From Insolitispirillum peregrinum (GTDB lineage: Bacteria > Pseudomonadota > Alphaproteobacteria > Rhodospirillales > Rhodospirillaceae), in the NCBI RefSeq assembly GCF_042665255.1, contig NZ_JBHTCD010000025.1: DNA of 64,000 bases; one strand, 5' to 3'. This document shows positions 32,712 through 40,882 of the stretch, one piece after another (the first letter of the stretch is position 1; each line of letters begins with the position of its first letter). Below the pieces are notes generated by a model. That model was not told where the DNA came from, searched no databases, and saw only the letters and a list, made by a program, of their open reading frames with translations. A program made the translations under genes and the position numbers.

Positions 32712-33515
32712 TCAGTACCCGGCCGGGTCGCTGCTGGCCGGAGCCTGCACATCGCGGAAGCTGGCCGCCAGTGCCGAGGTAGCCCGCATCAGCAGCGAGG
32801 TATCAATACCGACGGCGACAAACGAAGCTCCGGCGGCGAGGTACTGGCGGGCGAGGGTTTCATCGACCGCCAGAATGCCGCTGGGCACCCCCAGCCGCTT
32901 GAGGGTGGCCAGCGCCTCGGCAATGGCTTGCTGGACTTCGGGGTGCGACGGTGCCCCCAGATGCCCCAGCGAGGCCGCCAGATCGGCCGGGCCGATGAAG
33001 ATGCCATCAACGCCGGGGGTGGTGGCGATGGCTTCCAGATTGTCCAGCCCCTGACGGCTCTCAATCTGCAACAGCAGGCACAGTTCGTCCGAGGCGGTTT
33101 TCAGGTAATCGCCCACCCGTCCCCAGCGCGAGGCCCGCGCCAGCGCCGCCCCGACACCGCGCATCCCGCGTGGCGGGTAGTGCAACGAGGCCACCGTTTC
33201 CGCCGCCTGGTCCGCCGTTTCGATCATCGGCACCAGCAGGGTCTGGGCACCGATGTCCAGCAGTTGCTTGATCAGGGCGCGGTCGTTGTTGACCGGGCGC
33301 ACCACCGGGTGACTGGGGTAGGGGGCAACCGCCTGTAACTGCGACAGCAGCACCGGCACGTCGTTGGGGGCGTGTTCGCCATCCAGCAACAGCCAGTCGA
33401 ACCCGGCTCCGGCACACAGTTCGGCGCTGATCGGGCTGGTCAGGCCGATCCACAGGCCAATCTGCGGCTGCCCTGCACTCAGGGCCTGTTTGAAGGTATT
33501 GCGGGGCAGATCCAT
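32712..33515 (-). CDS. hpaI: 4-hydroxy-2-oxoheptanedioate aldolase HpaI
   Basis: A 267-residue class II aldolase of the HpcH/HpaI family that splits 4-hydroxy-2-oxoheptanedioate into pyruvate and succinate semialdehyde, the last step of the pathway. Visible motifs are LWIGLTSPISAELCAGAGFDWLLLDGEHAPND, LVPMIETADQAAETVA, PPRGMRGVG and LLLQIESRQGL, ending in DGIFIGPADLAASLG. The frame extends further, but CGGAGCCTTTCG before MDLPRNTFKQAL sets the start. It follows hpaH after 31 nt. Confidence 0.93.
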   Translation of the reverse strand: MDLPRNTFKQALSAGQPQIGLWIGLTSPISAELCAGAGFDWLLLDGEHAPNDVPVLLSQLQAVAPYPSHPVVRPVNNDRALIKQLLDIGAQTLLVPMIETADQAAETVASLHYPPRGMRGVGAALARASRWGRVGDYLKTASDELCLLLQIESRQGLDNLEAIATTPGVDGIFIGPADLAASLGHLGAPSHPEVQQAIAEALATLKRLGVPSGILAVDETLARQYLAAGASFVAVGIDTSLLMRATSALAASFRDVQAPASSDPAGY

Positions 33516-33546
33516 CGAAAGGCTCCGTTGATGTGCCGTTAAAAGG

Positions 33547-34365
33547 TTACACGAACCGGCAGGCAATGGCCCCCAGCGGGCCGTAATCGACATGGAACAC
33601 GTCACCGGGGCGGGCCGGAACCGGGCGGGTGAACGACCCGGCCAGCACAATCTGGCCCGGCTCCAGCGCGATGTTGTGCGGGGCAAACCGCTTGCTCAGC
33701 CAGCAAATGCCGTTGGCCGGGTGGTTCAGCACCCCGGCGGCGACGCCGGTTTCTTCGATCACCCCGTTGCGGTACAGGATGGCCGACACCCAGCGCAAAT
33801 CGACATCCATCGGCTTGACCGGACGCCCCCCCAGCACGATACCGGCGTTGGCGGCGTTATCGGAAATGGTGTCAAACACCTTGCGCGGGCGCTTGCTGGC
33901 CGGGTCGATCCGGTGGCAACGGGCATCAATGATTTCCAGCGCCGGGATGACGTAATCGGTGGCCGACAGCACATCGGTGACGCTGACATGCTCGCCCTGC
34001 AACGGATGCTTCAGGATGAACGCCAGCTCGACTTCCAGCATCGGGGTGATGAAGCGCGAGCAGGGGATGTCCGATCCTTCGGGAAAGGCCATGTCGTCCA
34101 GCAGGGTGCCGAAATCCGGCTCGTCAATCTGCGATGATTGCTGCATGGCGCGCGAGGTCAGGCCGATCTTGTGGCCGATCACCCGGCGACCTTCGGCAAT
34201 TTTCATCGCCACCCAGGCTTTTTGCACCGCATAGGCGTCGTCGATCCCCATCGCCGGGTGATCGAGGGATAGCTGACCACAGGCCGAACGGCTTTTTTCG
34301 GCGGCGTCCAGCCGCCGGGCGGCAGCGGTGATCTCATCGGGAGTGAGGGTGAGGGAGGTGCTCAT
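33547..34365 (-). CDS. hpaH: 2-oxohept-4-ene-1,7-dioate hydratase HpaH
   Basis: A 272-residue hydratase of the fumarylacetoacetase-like fold (MhpD/HpaH group) that adds water to 2-oxohept-enedioate. Motifs VIGHKIGLTSRAMQ, MLEVELAFIL (metal-binding Glu residues) and PALEIIDARC are as in HpaH. It starts 4 nt after the hpaF stop and is followed by hpaI, its pathway successor. Confidence 0.93.
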   Translation of the reverse strand: MSTSLTLTPDEITAAARRLDAAEKSRSACGQLSLDHPAMGIDDAYAVQKAWVAMKIAEGRRVIGHKIGLTSRAMQQSSQIDEPDFGTLLDDMAFPEGSDIPCSRFITPMLEVELAFILKHPLQGEHVSVTDVLSATDYVIPALEIIDARCHRIDPASKRPRKVFDTISDNAANAGIVLGGRPVKPMDVDLRWVSAILYRNGVIEETGVAAGVLNHPANGICWLSKRFAPHNIALEPGQIVLAGSFTRPVPARPGDVFHVDYGPLGAIACRFV

Positions 34366-34369
34366 CGCA

Positions 34370-34759
34370 TCAGGCCTTCTTGAAACGGGCGTGGACGTTG
34401 TTGTGCTTGTAGGTGCCGCCTTCCTCGAATTCGTACAGCTCCATCGACAGGGCGAAATAGCCGCTGGCGAACAGGGGGGCGAAGTGCTCTTTCATCATCT
34501 CGAACAGCGCATCACAGGTCTGTCGTTTGACCTGCTCATCCCGTCCGGCGCCGATTTTCAGGGTGGCGTGGACAAAGGCATAGTCTTCCTCGTCGTCGGC
34601 CATCACGTAATCGTTCAGCTCGATGGCACGGGCGCGGATGCCGCCGATGGGGAACACGCCGTTCTGGGCGATCAGGATCTGGTTGACCTTGCGCAGCATC
34701 GCGCGCATGTCGGTGCGGCCCTTGATGTTGTCGGTGTACTCGGCAATGAAGTGCGGCAT
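34370..34759 (-). CDS. hpaF: 5-carboxymethyl-2-hydroxymuconate delta-isomerase HpaF
   Basis: A 129-residue protein of the tautomerase superfamily. The N-terminal Met-Pro (MPHFIAEYTDNIK) provides the catalytic Pro1 after Met removal. It isomerises 5-carboxymethyl-2-hydroxymuconate before decarboxylation. The frame begins 12 codons earlier, but the need for Pro at position 2 and the GGAG site fix the start at 34759. It lies between hpaD and hpaH. Confidence 0.93.
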   Translation of the reverse strand: MPHFIAEYTDNIKGRTDMRAMLRKVNQILIAQNGVFPIGGIRARAIELNDYVMADDEEDYAFVHATLKIGAGRDEQVKRQTCDALFEMMKEHFAPLFASGYFALSMELYEFEEGGTYKHNNVHARFKKA

Positions 34760-34782
34760 GGGACAGGCTCCGTCGGGAGAAA

Positions 34783-34804
34783 GGGGGAGGAGCAAGCCTC
34801 CCCC
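34783..34804 (-). promoter_or_regulatory. GC-rich hairpin between hpaD and hpaF
   Basis: GGGGGAGG (34783-34790) and CCTCCCCC (34797-34804) pair perfectly around a 6-nt loop in the 60-nt spacer. With no T-run it probably affects mRNA stability. Confidence 0.6.
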
Positions 34805-34819
34805 CGGCAGGTCAGACCA

Positions 34820-35680
34820 TCAGGCGGCGATCGGGAACACCGCGTTCACCTGTCCGGTGCCGGCGGCTTCAAAGTATTCGGTGACGATTTCGACCTTTTC
34901 GGCGTAGTTTTCACCCCCCAGAGCGCCCAGCAGCATGGCGGTGTCGTGCATCAGGCCTTCGCCGTGGCAGGCCTTGGCATACAACGGCAGCATGCGGGTG
35001 AATTCGGCAAAGCGGCCTTCCTTCCACAGATCGAGCACCCGCAGGTCAACCTGCTTGTAGAACTCGTTGGAGATGGTGAAGAAATGCTCCATCGTCTTCA
35101 GGGTGGTGTTCGGGTGGATGGCGTGCGACAGCGACCCCGACGCCAGAATGGCAAAGGTGCCTTCCGACCGTTCGATGGCCTCGCGGATGGCCTCACCGAT
35201 TTTGGCGGATTCCTGATGGTCGTGGACGGTGCACAGGCAGGCCACCGACACCACCTTGAACGCCTGGTCCCCGTTCATCAGCCACATCGGCACCAGCGTA
35301 CCGTATTCCAGTTCCAGGCTGGGGATGTGGTGCGCCCGCACGGTGACGCCCTTTTCTTCGGTGGCGATTTTGGCGATCAGGTCACCGACCTCCGGGTTGC
35401 CCTGATATTCATAGGACATGTCGCTCAGCAGGTGCGGGAACTCGTTGGAGGTGAACACCCCCTTGAAGTGGGAATTGGCGTTGATGTGATAGGCGTTATT
35501 GATCAGCCAGTGCGAGTCCAGCACGATCACCGTATCAACGCCCAGATCGCGCATCCGCTGGCTGATGGCGCGATGACCATCGCAAGCCTGCTGGCGGCAT
35601 CCCTTGAACGGGCCTTCCTGTTCGGACAGGTACATGGTCGGAACATGCGCAATCTTGGCGGCAAAAGCGAGCTTACCCAT
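34820..35680 (-). CDS. hpaD: 3,4-dihydroxyphenylacetate 2,3-dioxygenase HpaD
   Basis: A 286-residue class III (LigB-type) extradiol dioxygenase that opens the ring of homoprotocatechuate. H12 (KIAHVPTMY) and H57 (VLDSHWLI) fit the iron-binding histidines, and FAILASGSLSHAIHP is a further family stretch. It is similar to HpaD/HpcB of enterobacteria. It is followed by hpaF and preceded by hpaE, with GC-rich hairpins on both sides, so it may be a separately stable mRNA segment. Confidence 0.93.
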   Translation of the reverse strand: MGKLAFAAKIAHVPTMYLSEQEGPFKGCRQQACDGHRAISQRMRDLGVDTVIVLDSHWLINNAYHINANSHFKGVFTSNEFPHLLSDMSYEYQGNPEVGDLIAKIATEEKGVTVRAHHIPSLELEYGTLVPMWLMNGDQAFKVVSVACLCTVHDHQESAKIGEAIREAIERSEGTFAILASGSLSHAIHPNTTLKTMEHFFTISNEFYKQVDLRVLDLWKEGRFAEFTRMLPLYAKACHGEGLMHDTAMLLGALGGENYAEKVEIVTEYFEAAGTGQVNAVFPIAA

Positions 35681-35702
35681 GGTGACGTCTCCCGGTTTTG
35701 GT

Positions 35703-35730
35703 CCCCCCGCCGGTTATGAATGGCGGGGGG
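35703..35730 (-). promoter_or_regulatory. Strong GC hairpin between hpaE and hpaD
   Basis: CCCCCCGCC (35703-35711) pairs perfectly with GGCGGGGGG (35722-35730) across a 10-nt loop. On the plus strand a CTTTT follows; on the transcribed minus strand it lacks a T-tail, so an mRNA-stabilising or processing role is more likely than termination. Confidence 0.6.
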
Positions 35731-35765
35731 CTTTTAGATGAGAACAAAGGAACAAAGGCTGCGCC

Positions 35766-37223
35766 TTACACGCCCCAGCGCGGGATGTGGTGGCTGCCCA
35801 GCGACATGCAGACGTTCTTGACCTCAAGGAAGGCTTCGTAGGAGAAGTGCCCACCTTCACGGCCAACACCCGATCCCTTGATGCCGCCGAACGGCTGGCG
35901 CAGGTCACGGACGTTCTGCGAATTGACGAACACCAGACCGGCTTCGATCCCGCGCGCCATGCGCAGGGCGCGGGCACCGTTTTCGGTCCAGACATACGAC
36001 GCCAGGCCATAGCTGGTGTCGTTGGCAATCGCCAGTGCGTGGGCTTCGTCCCTGAACGGGATCACGCAGGCGACCGGGCCAAAGATTTCTTCCTGTGCCA
36101 CCTGCCAGCTGTTGTCGACATCGGCCAGCACGGTCGGGCGGACGAAGTTGCCGTTCTTCAGGTGATCGGGCAGACCTTCCGGCATCCCCATGCCCCCGGC
36201 CACCACCCGCGCCCCGGCATCAATGCCGAGCTGGATGTAGCGCATCACCTTTTGCTGGTGTTCGCGGGTGATCATCGGGCCGACGTTGGTTTCTTCGTTC
36301 AGCGGGTCGCCAACCACCACCTTGCGGGTCCGTTCGGCCAGACGCTGGACAAAGGTTTCATAGATGCTTTCCTGCACCAGAATGCGGGTGCCGTTGGTGC
36401 AGCTTTCACCGTTGTTGCCATAGACCGACATGATCGCGCCATCCAGCGCCCGTTCCAGATCGGCATCTTCAAAGATGATGTTCGGCGACTTGCCGCCCAG
36501 CTCCATCGAATAGCGCTTCAGGCCGCCAACGCTGGCGATGTGCTGGCCGGTGGCGGTCGAGCCGGTGAATGACACCGAACGCACATCCGGGTGACGCACC
36601 AGCGCCTCGCCGACGGTGGCACCATAGCCGTGAACGATGTTGAACACCCCCGGCGGAATACCGGCTTCGAGGATCAACTGGCCCAGACGGTCGGCGGACA
36701 GCGGCGACAGCTCGCTCATCTTCAGGACGGCGGTGTTGCCAAAGGCCAGACAGGGAGCGGTCTTCCAGGTGGCGGTCATGAACGGCACGTTCCACGGGGA
36801 AATCAGGCCGCACACCCCGACCGGCTGGAAGATGGTGTAGTTCAGGTGGTCGCTGGTCGGATAGGTCTCGCCATCCACATGCTGGCAGGCATCGGCGAAG
36901 AAGTAGAAGTTGTCCGCCGCGCGCGGTACCAGCATCTTTTTGGTCCGCCAGTACGACTGGCCGGTGTCGCTGCTTTCCAGCCTGGCGATTTCGTCAACGT
37001 GCTGGTTGATCAGGTCGCCAACCTTGCGCAGCAGGCGGGCACGGGTGGCGGCGGGCAGACCGGCCCACTTGGGGAAGGCATCCTTGGCGGCGGCAACAGC
37101 GGCGGCGACTTCGGCGGCCCCACCGGCGGCGATCTCGCAGATCACCTCATTGGTGGTCGGGTTCAGGTTGGGGATGGTGGTTTCGCTCGCCACCTGCTGA
37201 CCATTGATCAGGTGCTTGATCAT
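35766..37223 (-). CDS. hpaE: 5-carboxymethyl-2-hydroxymuconate semialdehyde dehydrogenase HpaE
   Basis: A 485-residue NAD-dependent aldehyde dehydrogenase that oxidises the ring-cleavage product. The general base is E241 (MELGGKSPN) and the catalytic cysteine is C275 (NNGESCTNGTR). FTGSTATGQHI and QEEIFGPVACVIPF are family signatures. The frame extends 50 codons further upstream without homology; CGGAGTATTCCG before MIKHLINGQQ sets the start. It lies downstream of the two hpaG genes. Confidence 0.93.
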   Translation of the reverse strand: MIKHLINGQQVASETTIPNLNPTTNEVICEIAAGGAAEVAAAVAAAKDAFPKWAGLPAATRARLLRKVGDLINQHVDEIARLESSDTGQSYWRTKKMLVPRAADNFYFFADACQHVDGETYPTSDHLNYTIFQPVGVCGLISPWNVPFMTATWKTAPCLAFGNTAVLKMSELSPLSADRLGQLILEAGIPPGVFNIVHGYGATVGEALVRHPDVRSVSFTGSTATGQHIASVGGLKRYSMELGGKSPNIIFEDADLERALDGAIMSVYGNNGESCTNGTRILVQESIYETFVQRLAERTRKVVVGDPLNEETNVGPMITREHQQKVMRYIQLGIDAGARVVAGGMGMPEGLPDHLKNGNFVRPTVLADVDNSWQVAQEEIFGPVACVIPFRDEAHALAIANDTSYGLASYVWTENGARALRMARGIEAGLVFVNSQNVRDLRQPFGGIKGSGVGREGGHFSYEAFLEVKNVCMSLGSHHIPRWGV

Positions 37224-37269
37224 CGGAATACTCCGTTTGCATCGCATCGGTAAAAAAGGAGAGAGGGGA

Positions 37270-38031
37270 TCAGGCCGCGCCGAAATAGGTGGCGTCATCG
37301 ACCACCGTGTTGCGCAGGCGGCCAACGCCAGCGACTTCGGTTTCCACCACGTCGCCCGGTTTGACATCGACAATCCCGTCGGGGGTGCCGGTCAGGATCA
37401 CGTCGCCGGGCGACAGGGTCATGAACGACGACAGGTATTCGATCAGCGCCGGAACGCCGAACACCATGTCGCGGGTGTTGCCAGCCTGTACCTGCTCGCC
37501 GTTGACATAGGTGCGGATGTCCAGCGCCATCGGGTCCGGCACATCGGCGGCATCAACGATCCACGGCCCCAGAACGGTGCAGCCGTCGCGGTTTTTGGTG
37601 CGCAGGTTGGGGCGATAGTAGTTTTGCAGATAGTTGCGGATGGCATAGTCGTTGGCCACTGTATAGCCCGCCACATAGTCATAGGCATCGGCCGCCGACA
37701 CGTTGCGACCGGTGCGCCCGATCACCACCGCCAGTTCGCACTCATAGTGCATGAAGGCGGCATCGGCAGGGCGACGGGTGACGGCGCGGTGACCGACGAA
37801 GGTTCCCGGGCCTTTCAGGAAGGCCAGCGGCTTTTCCGGGGCCTTGAAGGCCAGTTCCCTGGCGTGGTCGGCGTAGTTGATCGCCAGCGCAAAGGTGGTC
37901 TGCGGTTCGACCGGCGGCAACCACACCACCTGCTCTTCGTGCAGACAGCGGCCATCGGCCAGAATCACCCGGTCTTCGCTGACTTCGGCGTCATGAATGG
38001 CCCCATTATAGGCGACACGTGCGCGCTTCAT
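37270..38031 (-). CDS. hpaG2: Homoprotocatechuate pathway isomerase/decarboxylase, HpaG C-terminal type
   Basis: A 253-residue fumarylacetoacetate-hydrolase-fold protein. INYADHA, CELAVVIGRTGRNVSA (metal-binding Glu) and ILTGTPDGIVDVKPGD match the C-terminal half of E. coli-type HpaG. It decarboxylates the oxopetroselinate-like intermediate after isomerisation. It directly abuts hpaG1, so the fused enterobacterial HpaG is encoded by two genes here. Confidence 0.9.
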   Translation of the reverse strand: MKRARVAYNGAIHDAEVSEDRVILADGRCLHEEQVVWLPPVEPQTTFALAINYADHARELAFKAPEKPLAFLKGPGTFVGHRAVTRRPADAAFMHYECELAVVIGRTGRNVSAADAYDYVAGYTVANDYAIRNYLQNYYRPNLRTKNRDGCTVLGPWIVDAADVPDPMALDIRTYVNGEQVQAGNTRDMVFGVPALIEYLSSFMTLSPGDVILTGTPDGIVDVKPGDVVETEVAGVGRLRNTVVDDATYFGAA

Positions 38032-38802
38032 TTATTCGGCCTCCGCCAGAGAACATTCCAGGGCTCCCAGCCCGTCCACTTCGATCCTGATCCGGTCGCC
38101 CCGGCGGGCGGTGGGAACGGCCCCGACCGGATAGCCCAGGGTCAGCACATCGCCGCCGGACAGCGCCATGAAGTCGGTGACGTCAGCGATCAGGGTCGGC
38201 AGCGGGCGCACCAGATCGGACAAGGTGCGGCTGGCCATCAGGACATCGTTGACGAAGGTGCGGATTTCCAGCGTATGCGGGTCGGCAATCTGGTCGGCGG
38301 ACACCACCCACGGGCCGACCGGGCAGGCGCCGTCAAAGCACTTTTCCTGCACCGGCGGGCGGTAGACGCTGGGGTTCGGCTGGCTGAGGTCGAGCACGAT
38401 GGTGTACCCGGCAACGGCACTCATGGCGGTGCTGGCCGAGGCGCGCGCCACCTGATGCCCCATCACCGCTCCGATCGAAGCCCCCAGTTCGACGCTGTCG
38501 GCATAGGGCGGCAGGGTGATCACGCTGCCGTGGCCGCGATGGGTGTTTTTCGGCTTGAAATACATCACCGGCACGGTCGGCGGGGCAGCATAGGGCGGCT
38601 GGGTCAGCGCCGGGCCGAACCGTTCGACGGTGGCGCTTTCGTTCAGCAGGGGGCCATAGATCCAGCCGGTGACCGCCGGGGCAAAGCTGCCGTCGGTCAG
38701 GGGGATCTGCTGACCGCCCAGGTCAAGGGACAGGCCGTCGGCGCTGACCGCCGCACAAAGCGGGGCGGTCTGGCCGGGCAGGCTGATGCGGGCAGTGCGC
38801 AT
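38032..38802 (-). CDS. hpaG1: Homoprotocatechuate pathway isomerase/decarboxylase, HpaG N-terminal type
   Basis: A 256-residue protein of the same fold as its neighbour. VMYFKPKNTHRGHGSVI, ELGASIGAVMGHQVARAS and LTLGYPVGAVPTARRGD correspond to the N-terminal half of HpaG. Its metal site looks less complete, as usual for this half. The start at 38802 is behind CAGGAGCGTTCTCC; the longer open frame has no homology. It follows dctM after 53 nt and is the first catabolic gene of the operon. Confidence 0.88.
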   Translation of the reverse strand: MRTARISLPGQTAPLCAAVSADGLSLDLGGQQIPLTDGSFAPAVTGWIYGPLLNESATVERFGPALTQPPYAAPPTVPVMYFKPKNTHRGHGSVITLPPYADSVELGASIGAVMGHQVARASASTAMSAVAGYTIVLDLSQPNPSVYRPPVQEKCFDGACPVGPWVVSADQIADPHTLEIRTFVNDVLMASRTLSDLVRPLPTLIADVTDFMALSGGDVLTLGYPVGAVPTARRGDRIRIEVDGLGALECSLAEAE

Positions 38803-38855
38803 GGAGAACGCTCCTGTTGGGATAAGGCGGGGAAAATGGAGGAGGCGAGGGTGGA

Positions 38856-40184
38856 TTAGCCGGTGATGTGAACCAGCCACAGGCAGATCGGCGGGAAAAA
38901 CACCAGCGCCACGATGCGGACCAGATCCGAGGCGAGGAACGGCATCACGCCCTTGGCGGTTTCGATCATCGGAACGTTTTTCGCCAGCTTGTTGATCACG
39001 TACAGGTTCATGCCGACCGGCGGATGGACCAGACCGATTTCCACCACCATCAGGGCAACAATTCCGAACCACACCGATTTGTCGGCCAGAGCCATGCCGT
39101 AGAAATCCAGCCCCATCACCACCGGGTAAAAGATCGGGATGGTCAGCAGGATCATCGCCAGCGAGTCCATCACGCAGCCCAGCAGGACATAGACGGCGAT
39201 GATCAGGAACAGCACCGCCAGCGGCGGCATACCGCTGTTTTTCACCCACAGCGCCAGCTCGGCCGGCATCTGGGTCAGGGCCAGCGCCGAGTTCAGCAGG
39301 TCGGCCCCGATCAGCACCATGAAGATCATCGCGGTGGCAATGGCGGTGCCAAAGATGCTCTCGCGCAGGCCCTTCAGCGACAGCTTGCCGGATATCAGCG
39401 CGATCAGTCCGCAGGCGGCGGCCCCGATCGAGGCGGCTTCGGTCGGGTTGGCCCAGCCGCCGTAAATCCCGACAATCACCACCAGAAACACCAGCAACAC
39501 CGGCAGAACGCTCAACTGCGAGCGCAGCATCTGTATTACCGGCACCCGCTCGCTGGCCGGACCGGCTTCGGGGTTACGGGTGACAATCAGGCGGATCACC
39601 ACCATGTAGCCAATGGCAGCCAGCAGGCCGGGGATGACGGCGGCAACAAACAGCTTGCCGATTGATTCTTGCGTCAGCACGGCATAGATCACCAGCGGCA
39701 CCGATGGCGGGATCAGGATGCCGAGCGTTCCGCCCGCCGCCAGCGTGCCGGTCGCCAGACGGCCCGAGTAATTGTGCCGTTGCAGTTCCGGTAGGGCGAC
39801 TTGCCCCATGGTGGCAGCGGTGGCCAGCGACGAGCCGCAAATGGCCCCAAAGGCGGCGCATGCGGCGGTGGCGGCATAGGCCAGGCCACCCCGGAAATGG
39901 CCGATCAGCGAGCCCGCAGCGCGGAACAGCGCCAGCGACAGGCCGCCATGGGTGGCGAACTGGCCCATCAGGATGAACAGCGGAATGACGGCCAGGTCAT
40001 AGTTCGACAGGCGGGCATAGGCCAGCGTGTTGAGGGTATACAGCCAGGCGTTGGTGTCACCGCTGTTCAGGATCAGGTAAATCGCCGAGGCGACGCCGAA
40101 CATGGCCACCCCGATATGCACCCGCAGGGCCAGCAACAGCAACAGAACGCCAAAGCCACAGAGGCCAAGAGTAACGCCACTCAT
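38856..40184 (-). CDS. dctM: TRAP transporter large permease DctM
   Basis: A 442-residue membrane protein with about 12 helices. GAICGSSLATAATMGQVALPEL and GILIPPSVPLVIYAVLTQESIGKLF are DctM hallmarks. Start ATG 40184 shares one base with the dctQ stop; GTG 40187 is also possible. With dctP and dctQ it forms a sodium-driven importer. Its position at the head of the hpa genes points to an aromatic acid such as 4-hydroxyphenylacetate or homoprotocatechuate as substrate. Confidence 0.92.
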   Translation of the reverse strand: MSGVTLGLCGFGVLLLLLALRVHIGVAMFGVASAIYLILNSGDTNAWLYTLNTLAYARLSNYDLAVIPLFILMGQFATHGGLSLALFRAAGSLIGHFRGGLAYAATAACAAFGAICGSSLATAATMGQVALPELQRHNYSGRLATGTLAAGGTLGILIPPSVPLVIYAVLTQESIGKLFVAAVIPGLLAAIGYMVVIRLIVTRNPEAGPASERVPVIQMLRSQLSVLPVLLVFLVVIVGIYGGWANPTEAASIGAAACGLIALISGKLSLKGLRESIFGTAIATAMIFMVLIGADLLNSALALTQMPAELALWVKNSGMPPLAVLFLIIAVYVLLGCVMDSLAMILLTIPIFYPVVMGLDFYGMALADKSVWFGIVALMVVEIGLVHPPVGMNLYVINKLAKNVPMIETAKGVMPFLASDLVRIVALVFFPPICLWLVHITG

Positions 40185-40729
40185 CACGAGGCCTCCTCGT
40201 TACACAGGTCGTCACACAGGAAAAAGGCACGCACCGCACGGTACAGCCCGCACAGGACCGTCAGGGCCAGCGACGGGATCATCAACAGAACGGGGATCCA
40301 CAGCGGCAGGGCGGTCAGGGCGGCAATCTCGCCGCTGTCGCGGCTGTCGAGCATTTGCAGGCCGGTCCGCCAGGCCAGCAGGGTAAAGACGGCGGCCAGC
40401 AGGATGTCGGTCACCGCATCCATGCGCTGGCGCAGGACCGGGCGGCAGCCTTCGGTAAAGAATTCGACCCGCAGATGGTCACCACGCAGGGTACACAGCG
40501 GTAGAAACGCCGCCGATGCCACCGCGCATCCCATCTGCATCAATTCCACGTCACCATTGACGGGATGGAACCCCAGCTTGCGCGCAATGATCGACACCAG
40601 TGACATACCGATCAGGGCCAGCAGGATCAGGCCCCCAGCCCACGCCAAAGCCTCGGCGGCAAGGGTCAGCCATCGTTCGATACGGTCGTGGACAGACCGC
40701 TCCTCTGGTGGATAGAGCAATTCGGTCAT
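40184..40729 (-). CDS. dctQ: TRAP transporter small permease DctQ
   Basis: A 181-residue protein with four membrane helices: LALIGMSLVSIIARKLGF, a central part with ELMQMGCAVASAAFLPLC, and RGDHLRVEFF, a DctQ signature. The frame extends to 40798, but AGGACTGTATTC before MTELLYPPEER favours 40729. It is downstream of dctP, with a strong hairpin in the 153-nt spacer, and overlaps dctM by 1 nt. Confidence 0.88.
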   Translation of the reverse strand: MTELLYPPEERSVHDRIERWLTLAAEALAWAGGLILLALIGMSLVSIIARKLGFHPVNGDVELMQMGCAVASAAFLPLCTLRGDHLRVEFFTEGCRPVLRQRMDAVTDILLAAVFTLLAWRTGLQMLDSRDSGEIAALTALPLWIPVLLMIPSLALTVLCGLYRAVRAFFLCDDLCNEEAS

Positions 40730-40820
40730 GAATACAGTCCTAGCCTGAAGTGAGGGCGCAGGAAGGGGATCCCCGGCCAGTGGCCGTGAAGCAGGCATCA
40801 GCAGGATGCAGGGATCCCGT

Positions 40821-40842
40821 CACGGACGCCGGGGCGTCCGTG
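40821..40842 (-). promoter_or_regulatory. Perfect hairpin between dctP and dctQ
   Basis: CACGGACGCC (40821-40830) and GGCGTCCGTG (40833-40842) pair perfectly. There is no T-run. Position after the binding-protein gene suggests protection of the dctP message, giving more receptor than permease. Confidence 0.65.
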
Positions 40843-40882
40843 GGGGAAGCCGATCAGGGAGATATGACCCGAAACGGGCCGG

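Noticed and set aside
37204..38859. Plus-strand frame of 551 codons across hpaG1 and hpaG2
   Set aside because: Antisense shadow of two clear catabolic genes with good ribosome sites; the translation shows no domains.
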